Source of the DNA: Neisseria yangbaofengii | GTDB lineage: Bacteria; Pseudomonadota; Gammaproteobacteria; Burkholderiales; Neisseriaceae | Length of the DNA: 64,000 nucleotides | Assembly (NCBI RefSeq): GCF_014898075.1 | Contig: NZ_CP062976.1 | Location: 992,001 to 1,056,000 of the forward strand | Direction of reading: 5' to 3' | In this document: positions 53,342 to 60,646 of the stretch, piece by piece | Numbering within the stretch: the stretch's first letter is position 1 | Layout: every line of letters begins with the position of its first letter | Translations under genes and position numbers: made by a program | Notes under the pieces: model-generated | Database searches by the model: none | What the model was told of the DNA's origin: nothing | What the model saw: only the letters and a program-made list of their open reading frames with translations

Positions 53342-53390
53342 TATAATTTATAGTTTAAAATTATTAATATAATTTGAACTATAAATTATA
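53342..53390. promoter_or_regulatory. 14-bp inverted repeat upstream of prx
   Basis: TATAATTTATAGTT (53342-53355) and AACTATAAATTATA (53377-53390) are perfect inverted repeats 21 bases apart, ~80 bases before the peroxiredoxin gene. The core ATAGTT/AACTAT resembles half-sites recognised by OxyR, but the spacing does not fit the four-half-site consensus. Confidence 0.5.
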
Positions 53391-53467
53391 CAAATGAAAG
53401 TCGGCGGGTTAGAATGTACGCATTGATTTTCAACACCCTTATAAACCTAATCTGAAAGGAGCTAAAC

Positions 53468-54205
53468 ATGGCTTTGCAAGATCGTACCGGTCAAAAAATC
53501 CCTAGCGTTGTATTTCACACTCGCATTGGTGACACTTGGAAAGACGTATCTACCGATGATTTGTTCGCCGGTAAAAAGGTAGTAGTATTCTCATTGCCCG
53601 GCGCATTTACTCCAACTTGTTCTTCTTCTCACTTACCACGCTACAATGAATTGGCTAAAGCATTTAAAGAAAACGGCGTAGACGAAATCTGCTGTGTATC
53701 CGTAAACGACACGTTCGTAATGAATGCTTGGGCTGCTGAAGAAGAGTCTGACAACATCGTGATGATTCCTGACGGTAACGGCGAATTTACCGAAGGCATG
53801 GGCATGCTGGTTGACAAAAACGATCTGGGCTTCGGCAAACGCTCATGGCGCTACTCTATGCTGGTTAACGACGGCGTAGTAGAAAAAATGTTCATCGAAC
53901 CGGAAGAACCGGGTGATCCGTTCAAAGTATCTGACGCCGACACCATGTTGAACTACATTGCACCAGACTGGAAATCTCAAGAGTCTATCGCTATCTTCAC
54001 CAAACCAGGTTGCCAATTCTGTGCTAAAGCCAAAAAAACTTTGGAAGACAAAGGCCTGTCTTACGAAGAAATCGTATTGGGTAAAGACGCAACCGTAACT
54101 TCTGTCCGTGCGATTACCGGTAAGATGACTGCTCCTCAAGTATTCATTGGAGGTAAATACATCGGCGGCAGCGAAGAGTTGGATGCTTACTTGGCAGCTC
54201 TTTAA
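53468..54205 (+). CDS. peroxiredoxin-glutaredoxin hybrid
   Basis: A 245-aa fusion peroxidase that reduces H2O2 and organic peroxides with glutathione. The peroxiredoxin part (1-165) has Cys51 in [18 protein letters not shown]. The glutaredoxin part (172-245) has the redox pair C182/C185 in [13 protein letters not shown] and [18 protein letters not shown] (GSH site). Codon use is noticeably biased (GTA, TCT, CAA), as in highly expressed genes. AAAGGAGCTAAAC precedes the ATG. Orthologues in Neisseria and Haemophilus are OxyR-controlled; the inverted repeat upstream is a candidate operator. Confidence 0.94.
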   Translation: MALQDRTGQKIPSVVFHTRIGDTWKDVSTDDLFAGKKVVVFSLPGAFTPTCSSSHLPRYNELAKAFKENGVDEICCVSVNDTFVMNAWAAEEESDNIVMIPDGNGEFTEGMGMLVDKNDLGFGKRSWRYSMLVNDGVVEKMFIEPEEPGDPFKVSDADTMLNYIAPDWKSQESIAIFTKPGCQFCAKAKKTLEDKGLSYEEIVLGKDATVTSVRAITGKMTAPQVFIGGKYIGGSEELDAYLAAL

Positions 54206-54231
54206 TCATTAACGATTAACCGCTGGAAGAT

Positions 54232-54256
54232 AAAAAGCAGCCTTCGGGCTGCTTTC
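54232..54256 (+). terminator. intrinsic terminator of prx
   Basis: AAAGCAGCC-TTCG-GGCTGCTTT, a stable UUCG-loop hairpin. Confidence 0.9.
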
Positions 54257-54322
54257 CTGAATAATAATGCTAGAGTTATTCAGGTAATGCCGGACATTGC
54301 GCGGTATTACCTGAATAACTCT
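54256..54322. repeat. overlapping dyads between prx and lpdA
   Basis: Left arm 54272-54292 and right arm 54302-54322 (AGAGTTATTCAGGTAAT..) form a 21-bp inverted repeat with one mismatch and a 9-base loop. CCTGAATAA occurs at 54256-54264 and again at 54310-54318; both copies can pair with TTATTCAGG at 54276-54284, so two alternative hairpins exclude each other. Confidence 0.6.
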
Positions 54323-54426
54323 ATATTTACTAAGGAAGCCGGTTATTATTAAATTTAATCGGAATTTCTGAAAAACCAATCAGGCCGTCTGAATATGTTC
54401 GGGCAGCATTCATAAAGGAATGAACA

Positions 54427-55833
54427 ATGAAAAAAATTCACGCAGATGTAGTGGTAATAGGGGGCGGTACTGCCGGCATGGGCGCGTTTCGTAATGCCCG
54501 TTTGCACACAGACAATGTTTACCTGATTGAAAATCATGTCTATGGCACAACCTGCGCACGTGTCGGCTGCATGCCTTCCAAATTATTGATTGCAGCCGCC
54601 GAAGCCCGTCATCATGCTTTGCATACTGATCCATTCGGTATTCATTTGGATAAAGACAGTGTAACGGTTAACGGCGAAGAAGTAATGGGCCGCGTCAAAT
54701 CCGAGCGCGATCGCTTTGTCGGCTTTGTGGTAAGCGATGTAGAAGAATGGCCCGCCGATAAACGTATCATGGGTACGGCCAAATTCATCGATGCCAATAC
54801 CGTGCAAATTGACGATCACACCGAAATCACGGCCAAAACCATCGTGATTGCTACTGGCTCACGTCCGGTTATGTTGCCTCAATGGCAGGCATTGGGCGAC
54901 AAAGTCATCATCAATGACGATGTATTCTCTTGGGATACGCTGCCAAAAAGCGTGGCCGTGTTTGGTCCGGGCGTGATTGGTTTGGAATTGGGCCAAGCCT
55001 TGCATCGTCTGGGTGTGAAAGTCGAAATATTCGGCGTGGGCGGCAACTTGGGCGGTATTTCTGATCCAGTCGTATTGGAAGAAGCCAAAGCCGTATTCGG
55101 TGAAGAAATGACTTTGCATTTGGATGCCAAAACCGAAGCCGCATTAGATGCAGACGGAAATGTCGTGGTGAAATGGGATCAAGACGGTGAAAGCGGCGAA
55201 TTTACTGCCGAATACTTGTTGGCTGCCGTTGGCCGCCGCCCAAATGTGGACAACATCGGCTTGGAAAACTTGGATATCGAATTAGACGGCCGTGGCGTAC
55301 CGACTGCCGATCCGTTGACCATGCAAACCAGCATTCCGAATATCTTCATCGCCGGTGATGCATCTAACCAATTACCATTACTGCACGAAGCTTCTGACCA
55401 AGGTAAAATCGCCGGTGACAATGCCGGCCGTTATCCAAATCTGGAGCAAGGCTTGCGCCGCAGCACCATCGGTGTTGTATTCACCACGCCGCAAATTGCT
55501 TCGATTGGTTTGAAATACGCGCAAGTTTCTGCCAAATACTCAGAAGGCCAATTTGTCAGCGGCGAAGTATCGTTTAAAAACCAAGGCCGCAGCCGTGTGA
55601 TGTTGGTCAACAAAGGCCATATGCGCGTTTATGCCGAACAAGGTACAGGCTTATTCTTGGGCGCAGAAATTTTCGGCCCGGCCGCCGAACACTTGGCGCA
55701 TCTGTTGGCTTGGGCGCATCAAATGAAAATGACCATTCCGCAAATGTTGGATATGCCTTTCTATCATCCGGTTATCGAAGAAGGCTTACGCACCGCACTG
55801 CGCGATGTGAATGCGAAATTGAAATTGGCTTAA
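54427..55833 (+). CDS. lpdA: dihydrolipoyl dehydrogenase-like flavoprotein
   Basis: 468 aa, pyridine nucleotide-disulphide oxidoreductase class I. The FAD loop is VVIGGGTAGMGAF (9-21), the redox disulphide C43/C48 is in TTCARVGCMPSK, the NAD loop VAVFGPGVIGLELG, the second FAD motif IFIAGDASNQLPLLHE, and the C-terminal catalytic HPVIEEGLRTAL (His-Pro...Glu). In many such enzymes the first loop reads GxGxxG; here GGGTAG. No 2-oxoacid dehydrogenase gene is adjacent, so it may be the extra LpdA-like protein of Neisseria rather than the complex subunit. The ATG follows AAAGGAATGAACA. Confidence 0.88.
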   Translation: MKKIHADVVVIGGGTAGMGAFRNARLHTDNVYLIENHVYGTTCARVGCMPSKLLIAAAEARHHALHTDPFGIHLDKDSVTVNGEEVMGRVKSERDRFVGFVVSDVEEWPADKRIMGTAKFIDANTVQIDDHTEITAKTIVIATGSRPVMLPQWQALGDKVIINDDVFSWDTLPKSVAVFGPGVIGLELGQALHRLGVKVEIFGVGGNLGGISDPVVLEEAKAVFGEEMTLHLDAKTEAALDADGNVVVKWDQDGESGEFTAEYLLAAVGRRPNVDNIGLENLDIELDGRGVPTADPLTMQTSIPNIFIAGDASNQLPLLHEASDQGKIAGDNAGRYPNLEQGLRRSTIGVVFTTPQIASIGLKYAQVSAKYSEGQFVSGEVSFKNQGRSRVMLVNKGHMRVYAEQGTGLFLGAEIFGPAAEHLAHLLAWAHQMKMTIPQMLDMPFYHPVIEEGLRTALRDVNAKLKLA

Positions 55834-55842
55834 ATTTAAAAT

Positions 55843-55884
55843 TTAATCAAAGGCCGTCTGAACGTTCAGACGGCCTTTGATTAA
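55843..55884 (+). terminator. long DUS-pair terminator of lpdA
   Basis: A near-continuous palindrome TTAATCAAAGGCCGTCTGAA / TTCAGACGGCCTTTGATTAA with only CG between the arms; the longest DUS hairpin in the window. Confidence 0.88.
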
Positions 55885-55928
55885 AATTAAATAAAATAAT
55901 GACCAAATAAAATAATATCGTGTGGAAT

Positions 55929-56034
55929 TATAGTGGATTCACTTTAAAATAGGACAAGGCGGCAAGCCGAAGACAGTATGGATAATACGGCTGGGCGAAC
56001 CAACGCCGTACTATTTTAAAGTGAATTCACTACA
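55929..56034 (+). repeat. Correia-type repeat element (short form, 106 bp)
   Basis: TATAGTGGATTCACTTTAAA at the left; the mirrored end reads AAAGTGAATTCACTACA. The interior GGACAAGGCGGCAAGCC...GGGCGAACCAACGCC differs at only a few positions from the copy at 7449 (reverse complement). It lies 39 bases before the rhodanese gene and forms part of its upstream region. Confidence 0.85.
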
Positions 56035-56072
56035 TTTTAAATCGTTTCATAAACTGATTTTAAGGATAGAAC

Positions 56073-56441
56073 ATGCAAAAATTCCTGTTATTACTTGTTG
56101 CCGCCGCGTTGGTTGCTCCTTTATCTGCACAAGTCATGGATACCAAGCCGACTGAAAAATCAGTTGCTTCACAACCTGCCAAAGCAAAAGGCCTATGGGT
56201 TGATGTGCGTACACCGGAAGAATTTTCCCAAGGTCATTTGCGCAATGCGGTTAATATTCCGGCCAATGAAATTACGGTTAAAATCAAACAAGCCAGCCCG
56301 GATAAAAATGCGCCGGTTAACCTTTATTGCCGCAGCGGCCGCCGCGCCGAAGCCGCTTTGGAAGCCTTGAAAAAAGAAGGCTACACCAATGTGGCCAATC
56401 ATGGCGGCTATGAAGATTTATTGAAAAAAGGTTTAAAATAA
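56073..56441 (+). CDS. periplasmic rhodanese-domain protein (PspE-like)
   Basis: 122 aa. A signal peptide (FLLLLVAAALVAPLSAQ) suggests periplasmic location. The single rhodanese domain (about 40-120) has WVDVRTPEEFSQGHLRNAVN and the active-site loop YCRSGRRAEAALEAL with catalytic Cys86. It would transfer sulfane sulfur to an unknown acceptor. The ATG follows AAGGATAGAAC. The Correia element immediately upstream may supply promoter or RNA-processing signals. Confidence 0.9.
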   Translation: MQKFLLLLVAAALVAPLSAQVMDTKPTEKSVASQPAKAKGLWVDVRTPEEFSQGHLRNAVNIPANEITVKIKQASPDKNAPVNLYCRSGRRAEAALEALKKEGYTNVANHGGYEDLLKKGLK

Positions 56442-56447
56442 TCATTT

Positions 56448-56482
56448 AGGCCGTCTGAAAGAAAATATTTTCAGACGGCCTT
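56448..56482 (+). terminator. DUS-pair hairpin terminator of the rhodanese gene
   Basis: AGGCCGTCTGAAA is paired with TTTTCAGACGGCCTT. Confidence 0.82.
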
Positions 56483-56511
56483 GATTTTAAAAAACATAAA
56501 AAAGAGATTTC

Positions 56512-56973
56512 ATGACAGCATTAAAAACTGTAGCTATTGCAGTATTTGCTACCACGTCAATTGCTGCTTGTTCTACGTTAATAAGCAAGCCCGTCCCAAC
56601 CATGCGATAAGGAAAGCCGATGGGTCAAACGCATGATACGCTTTGGCGAAACGGTCAACCGCCCTGCAAAACACAGTCAAAGAAACACCGATTATCAAGC
56701 GGCCGTCAAAGAAAAGCGGGCTTGGACATGTGGCCGGCAAAAGTAATTGCGTTCGGCACCCCAAAAAAATCCGGCACGCCTTTGATGGTGAAAGATCCTG
56801 AATTTGCATTGCAACTGCCGAAGCGCGTGTTGGTAACAGAAACCGACGGGCGCGTGAAAGTGGTATTCAATGACACGCGCGCACTGATTGCGGGCAGTAA
56901 AATTAATTATTCGGAAGTGGAAAACATTTTGACCAATGCGGAGAAACCGGCCTGCAAAGTGGTTACGGAATAA
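56512..56973 (+). pseudogene. frameshifted DUF302 lipoprotein gene
   Basis: Three frames in turn give one protein. Frame 1 starts at ATG 56512 after AAGAGATTTC: MTALKTVAIAVFATTSIAAC, a lipoprotein signal, stopping after 32 codons. Frame 2 gives MIRFGETVNR and DYQAAVKEK. Frame 3, from about 56725, gives AGLDMWPAKVIAFGTPKKSG then TPLMVKDPEFALQLPKRVLV, TETDGRVKVVFNDTRALIAG and a C-terminus ending KVVTE. This last block is the DUF302 signature. At least two frameshifts, so no full product. The function of the family is unknown. Confidence 0.8.
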
Positions 56974-57044
56974 GTTATTATCAATAAATGAGGCCGTCTG
57001 AAACTGAACTGCCCCCCAATACTTGGACAAGTTAAGAATCTTTC

Positions 57045-57845
57045 TCAAACAGCCTTTTCAAGCTGGGTTCTGTAGCCGACAGGACTCAGCTTTTTTAAGT
57101 TTAAACTAATCCGCTCATGATTGTAGTAACGTATGTAATCATCTATTACCTCTGTCAGCTCTGCCACCGACAACGCACCTTCCTGATAGAAGCTCTCTTC
57201 TTTTAATGTACCGAAGAAACGCTCCATCGGCGCATTGTCCCAGCAATTTCCTTTGCGCGACATGCTTTGCACCATTCCTTTCTCAGCCAGTTTCGCCCGA
57301 TAAGCCCCGGTGCGGTAAAGCACACCCTGGTCGGAATGCAGCAGCGGCGTTTGGCCTTTCAGACGGCCAAATGCTTTATCCAACATTTGTGCCACCAGTT
57401 TACTGTTTGCTCTGCGGCTTAAAGAATAGGCCACAATCTCCCGATTAAACACATCCAATATCGGCGATAAGTACAGCTTCCCGTCTGTGCATTTGAACTC
57501 CGTCACATCGGTCAGCCATTTGTCTGCCGGTTTGCCAGCAGTAAATTCACGATTAAGAATATTATCCGAAGCCTCTCCTATTACCTGCGGACGGTAGGCT
57601 TTTTTGCTGCGGACTTTGGCTTTCAGTCCCAACAAACCCATAATGCGCTGCACTTTCTTTTTGTTCCACGACAATACGGCGGCAATCCGCCGATGACCGT
57701 AGCGGCCTTTGTGTCGGCGATAGACTTCACTTACTGCGGTTTTGGCCGCCGCATCGGGATCGGCTTTGCCGATATGGTAATGAAAGCTGCTTTTGGGAAT
57801 GCCGGCACTGTGCAGCAGATATTTCAGCGGGTGCTTCGCTCTCAA
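57045..57845 (-). CDS. IS3-family transposase, OrfB (DDE integrase core)
   Basis: 266 aa. The N-terminal HTH_21-like part has YRRHKGRYGHRRIAAVL. The rve catalytic domain shows TDVTEFKCTDGKLYLSPILD (first Asp), LLHSDQGVLYRTGAYRA (second Asp) and NAPMERFFGTLKEESF (Glu), followed by YIRYYNHERISLNLKKLSP. The DDE triad is complete. The frame begins at TTG 57845, overlapping the OrfA stop by four bases (TTGA), so synthesis may be by coupling or by -1 frameshift; no classic A6G slip site is visible at the junction. Confidence 0.92.
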   Translation of the reverse strand: MRAKHPLKYLLHSAGIPKSSFHYHIGKADPDAAAKTAVSEVYRRHKGRYGHRRIAAVLSWNKKKVQRIMGLLGLKAKVRSKKAYRPQVIGEASDNILNREFTAGKPADKWLTDVTEFKCTDGKLYLSPILDVFNREIVAYSLSRRANSKLVAQMLDKAFGRLKGQTPLLHSDQGVLYRTGAYRAKLAEKGMVQSMSRKGNCWDNAPMERFFGTLKEESFYQEGALSVAELTEVIDDYIRYYNHERISLNLKKLSPVGYRTQLEKAV

Positions 57846-58189
57846 CGTTTGAACGGTTTCGCAGCTTTGGCGGCGTTCTTTTCGTTGAGGGCTTTCATGT
57901 GCTTTAGGTAGTCGTTCTCCGCCCTCATGTAACGTAACTCTTCAATCAGTTCCGCCTGGGTTTTTTCGTGGTCGGGTTTGTCGGCGATAAACGGGTTTTT
58001 GCGTTTGGTCTTCATAAACGCAGCCTGCGGGTGTTGAAGTGCGGCGATACCGCCTTGGCGATAGGAGGCTATCCAACGGCGCAGGTGGGTGCGCGAGAGG
58101 TTGAAGTGCTCTGCGGTTCGCTGTTGGCTGTGCACTTGGTGATAATGGAGTACGGCTCGGTATTTGAAGTGTAGGTTATATTTGGACAT
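57842..58189 (-). CDS. IS3-family transposase, OrfA (helix-turn-helix)
   Basis: 115 aa from ATG 58189, starting MSKYNLHFKYRAVLHYHQVH. The helix-turn-helix is QRTAEHFNLSRTHLRRWIAS, followed by a charged C-terminal helix (ELIEELRYMRAENDYLKHMK, leucine-zipper-like), both typical of the IS150 group. The frame open to 58246 runs through the inverted repeat and is not used. Confidence 0.9.
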   Translation of the reverse strand: MSKYNLHFKYRAVLHYHQVHSQQRTAEHFNLSRTHLRRWIASYRQGGIAALQHPQAAFMKTKRKNPFIADKPDHEKTQAELIEELRYMRAENDYLKHMKALNEKNAAKAAKPFKR

Positions 58190-58245
58190 AAGAAAACTGC
58201 ACCTTTTAAAGTTGGAGGGGTGTCCAACTTTTGGGGTGCAGTTCA

Positions 58246-58404
58246 AATGTTTCAGACGGCCTTGATCTTTTATCCGTCAGGCAGTCTGAACAATATTGCT
58301 GCCTCCAAGAATAATAAAGCTCAAGGCGGTCTGAAAAACTGCGCGGGCGGGCAGCTGACGCGGATACTATAGTGGATTCGCTATAAACCCCCGACTGCGC
58401 GGCG
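58246..58404. other. intergenic debris right of the IS
   Basis: Right half of the split DUS hairpin (to 58262), an isolated variant DUS (GGCGGTCTGAAAAAC near 58324) and a solo Correia palindrome. Confidence 0.5.
58368..58385. repeat. 18-bp solo Correia-end palindrome
   Basis: TATAGTGGATTCGCTATA, the same type as at 4609 and 4772. Confidence 0.6.
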
Positions 58405-58694
58405 TTGGCTACGGAAACTACTGCGCGTAAGACTGCGGATAATAACCTGCAAGCTGCGCATGACATGTTGAAGCAGATGGTCGATAAAGCAGTAGAGGAC
58501 ATCGCTGCATGGGCGGGGAGGACAAATACCCAACAAATGCCGCCGTGCTGGAAAACGGCACGCTGCGTGTCACTATGGGCGACGGCAGCTGCCTAGACGC
58601 GAAAATACCGAACGTGTATACCACGGGTGGTAAGGTCGGAGGGGGAACGAGTTGGTATTCGCCCGCAACGACGGCTCTCTGTAGAAAATCCTGA
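58405..58694 (+). pseudogene. fragment of a phage tail-fibre-like gene
   Basis: One frame gives TARKTADNNLQAAHDMLKQM then VDKAVEDIAAWAG; after a shift another gives DKYPTNAAVLENGTLRVTMG then DGSCLDAKIPNVYTTGGKVG. The Ala-rich heptad-like helix followed by a short beta-type module recalls phage tail fibres or host-specificity proteins. There is no ribosome site, start or full domain. Identification is tentative. Confidence 0.4.
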
Positions 58695-58795
58695 AACAAT
58701 CATTCAGGCAAAAATAAAAGCTGTTTTGCATAAAAAGTGTAAACAATCCGGCGATTTCCTACATCTATCCGGTAACAATTTCAGACGGCCTTCGT

Positions 58796-58801
58796 TATAA
58801 T
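58796..58801 (+). promoter_or_regulatory. -10 box of the aldehyde dehydrogenase gene
   Basis: A perfect TATAAT immediately after a DUS core, 43 bases before the start at 58845. The -35 (TAACAA at 17-base spacing) is weak. Confidence 0.5.
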
Positions 58802-58844
58802 ATCGGTTTACGCATAAAAACACACGCACTCAAAGGAGTACACC

Positions 58845-60188
58845 TTGTTTCACAGCATGAACGTTGCCGATGGAGAAATGCTTTACCGTCGCGATGCACA
58901 AAGTTGGGATGAATTTTCAACTGCACTTCGCCAACTTCACCAACGTCAACAGCGGTTTGCTGCACTCAATGTCACCGTCCGCACGGCTTTGCTGCAAAAG
59001 TTTGCCGACCGTTTGGCCGGCGAGCAAGAGCGGTTGGCGCAAATGGTGTGCGAAGAAGTCGGACGCTGCTTGCATGAATGTCGGGCAGAATTGAAAAAAT
59101 CGGTTGAGCTGATTCGCTATTATGCACGGCTGGCACCGGAATTGCTGGCGCACAAAACCATTGCCACACAGGCGAGTTTGAGCCAAGTTCGCTTTGAGCC
59201 TTTAGGTGCCGTGTTGGCGGTCATGCCGTGGAATTATCCGGTGTGGCAGGTTTTGCGTTTTGCGATACCGGCTTTATGCGCGGGCAATGCCTGCGTGGTG
59301 AAACCCGCTCCCAGCGTGGCGCGTGTTACTGCCGCTTTGTTTGGCATTATCGGCGAAGATTTACCGATGATGCCTGCGTGGCTGAGTCATGACGATACGC
59401 TGAAGGCCATTGAAGCCACCGATGCCATGGCGTTTACCGGCTCGACTCACACCGGCCGCCGCCTTGCTGCACATGCCGGTATGCATTTGAAGAAAACCGT
59501 ATTGGAACTGGGCGGCAGCAATGCTTTCATTGTGATGCCTGATGCCGATTTGGCGCAAGCCGCAAAAGATGCCTGCTATTCCCGTTTTCGCGATGCCGGT
59601 CAATCGTGTAATGCGGCCAAACGCATCATTGTTACCGAAGCCATTGCTGATCAATTTATTCCGTTGTTTTTAGCGGAATGTGCCAAGCTGAAAAGCGGAC
59701 ATCCCAAAGAGGCCGATACCACGCTTGCGCCGTTACACCGCGCCGATTTGCGCGATACTGTGCATGAGCAAGTATGCGATGCAGTCGCACATGGCGCAGA
59801 TTGCTTGATAGGCGGGGAAATCCCCGCAGGCAAAGGCTGGTTTTATCCGGCCACGGTTTTGGATCGGGTGAATCCTGCCTGCCGCGTGTATCGTGAAGAA
59901 GTGTTTGGGCCGGTGGCGATGATTTTACGGGCGGACAACGAAGCACACGCGGTTGAATTGGCCAATGATTCGCCGTTTGGCTTGGGGGCGGCGATTTATT
60001 CGGGCGATACCGGGCAGGCATGGCAATATGCTGAACATATTCAGGCCGGTTCGGTGTTTATCAACCGCCACACCAGCAGTGATTTGCGCTTGCCGTTCGG
60101 CGGAGTGAAAGCATCGGGTTATGGTCGTGAGTTGTCGGAATTCGGTTTATATGAATTTGTAAATGTGAAAACGTACTGGCAGAAGTAA
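58845..60188 (+). CDS. NAD(P)-dependent aldehyde dehydrogenase
   Basis: 447 aa of the ALDH superfamily, succinate-semialdehyde dehydrogenase-like. The nucleotide-binding core is VMPWNYPVWQVLRFAIPAL and VVKPAPSVARVTA, then FTGSTHTGRR. The catalytic Glu is E221 (VLELGGSNAF) and the nucleophile Cys255 (DAGQSCNAAKR); EEVFGPVAMILRA and LPFGGVKASGYGRELSEFGL close the fold. It starts at TTG 58845, chosen because AAAGGAG lies 7 bases before it; ATG 58857 has no such site. The substrate aldehyde cannot be read. The gene is alone. Confidence 0.88.
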   Translation: MFHSMNVADGEMLYRRDAQSWDEFSTALRQLHQRQQRFAALNVTVRTALLQKFADRLAGEQERLAQMVCEEVGRCLHECRAELKKSVELIRYYARLAPELLAHKTIATQASLSQVRFEPLGAVLAVMPWNYPVWQVLRFAIPALCAGNACVVKPAPSVARVTAALFGIIGEDLPMMPAWLSHDDTLKAIEATDAMAFTGSTHTGRRLAAHAGMHLKKTVLELGGSNAFIVMPDADLAQAAKDACYSRFRDAGQSCNAAKRIIVTEAIADQFIPLFLAECAKLKSGHPKEADTTLAPLHRADLRDTVHEQVCDAVAHGADCLIGGEIPAGKGWFYPATVLDRVNPACRVYREEVFGPVAMILRADNEAHAVELANDSPFGLGAAIYSGDTGQAWQYAEHIQAGSVFINRHTSSDLRLPFGGVKASGYGRELSEFGLYEFVNVKTYWQK

Positions 60189-60197
60189 TGAATTATT

Positions 60198-60235
60198 AAA
60201 GGCCGTCTGAAAGGTTATTGTTCAGACGGCCTTTA
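60198..60235. terminator. DUS-pair hairpin between convergent genes
   Basis: AAAGGCCGTCTGAA is paired with TTCAGACGGCCTTT. Confidence 0.84.
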
Positions 60236-60247
60236 CAATAGATAAAA

Positions 60248-60514
60248 TCAATGCGGCAAGCGGCCTTCGCGCGCCAAGATCTGCTCGGCGTAATCGCAGC
60301 TTGCGGTTAAATCCAAACCGTTTTTCTCAGCTTCCTGAATGGCGGCGTTCACCAAGTAGCGTGCCAAGCCTTTACCGCGGTATTTCGGCTCGATGCGGGT
60401 GTGGGTGATGTCGAGCGCGTTGCCAAGCTTGCGGTAGTCTAATTCGCCGACAATTTCGTCATCGGCCAATAAGACAAATTTTTGCGACTCGATTTGATGC
60501 TGGATATTCGGCAT
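60248..60514 (-). CDS. GNAT-family (YidJ/YjdJ-type) small acetyltransferase
   Basis: 88 aa. A compact GNAT-like domain: FVLLADDEIVGELDYRKLGN, the acetyl-CoA loop EPKYRGKGLARYLVNAAIQEA and a final CDYAEQIL. Proteins this short (DUF4442/YjdJ-like 'N-acetyltransferase' domain) are widespread; the acceptor is unknown. The start at 60514 follows AAAGGAGAAAGTT; the frame open to 60532 includes that ribosome site. Confidence 0.85.
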   Translation of the reverse strand: MPNIQHQIESQKFVLLADDEIVGELDYRKLGNALDITHTRIEPKYRGKGLARYLVNAAIQEAEKNGLDLTASCDYAEQILAREGRLPH

Positions 60515-60593
60515 AACTTTCTCCTTTGTCATTGAAAAATTACGGATTGCTTCATCAGTATAAAAGATTTGCCGCAGGGGGCAAGAAAAAAAA

Positions 60594-60632
60594 TTAAGGC
60601 CGTCTGAAATTAACCATTTCAGACGGCCTTAA
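60594..60632 (-). terminator. DUS-pair hairpin terminator of ribB
   Basis: TTAAGGCCGTCTGAAAT is paired with ATTTCAGACGGCCTTAA. Confidence 0.85.
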
Positions 60633-60646
60633 TTAAAACAATTTAA

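Larger units (their letters stand above)
57005..58245 (-). mobile_element. IS3-family insertion sequence (IS150-like group)
   Basis: 1241 bp bounded by imperfect inverted repeats of about 25 bp: TGAACTGCCCCCCAATACTT... at the left and, reading inward from the right, TGAACTGCACCCCAAAAGTT.... It holds two overlapping ORFs, both apparently intact. It sits in the loop of a DUS hairpin: GAGGCCGTCTGAAAC on one side (to 57004), AATGTTTCAGACGGCC on the other. No clear target-site duplication was seen. Confidence 0.88.

Noticed and set aside
53342-53390. Canonical OxyR site
   Set aside because: Outer ATAGNT and ANCTAT half-sites are 21 bases apart; the four-half-site consensus needs 25, and the inner pair is missing.
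57002-58248. Target-site duplication of the IS3 element
   Set aside because: Flanking triplets AAC and AAT do not match; either the duplication has mutated or the ends are misplaced by a base or two.
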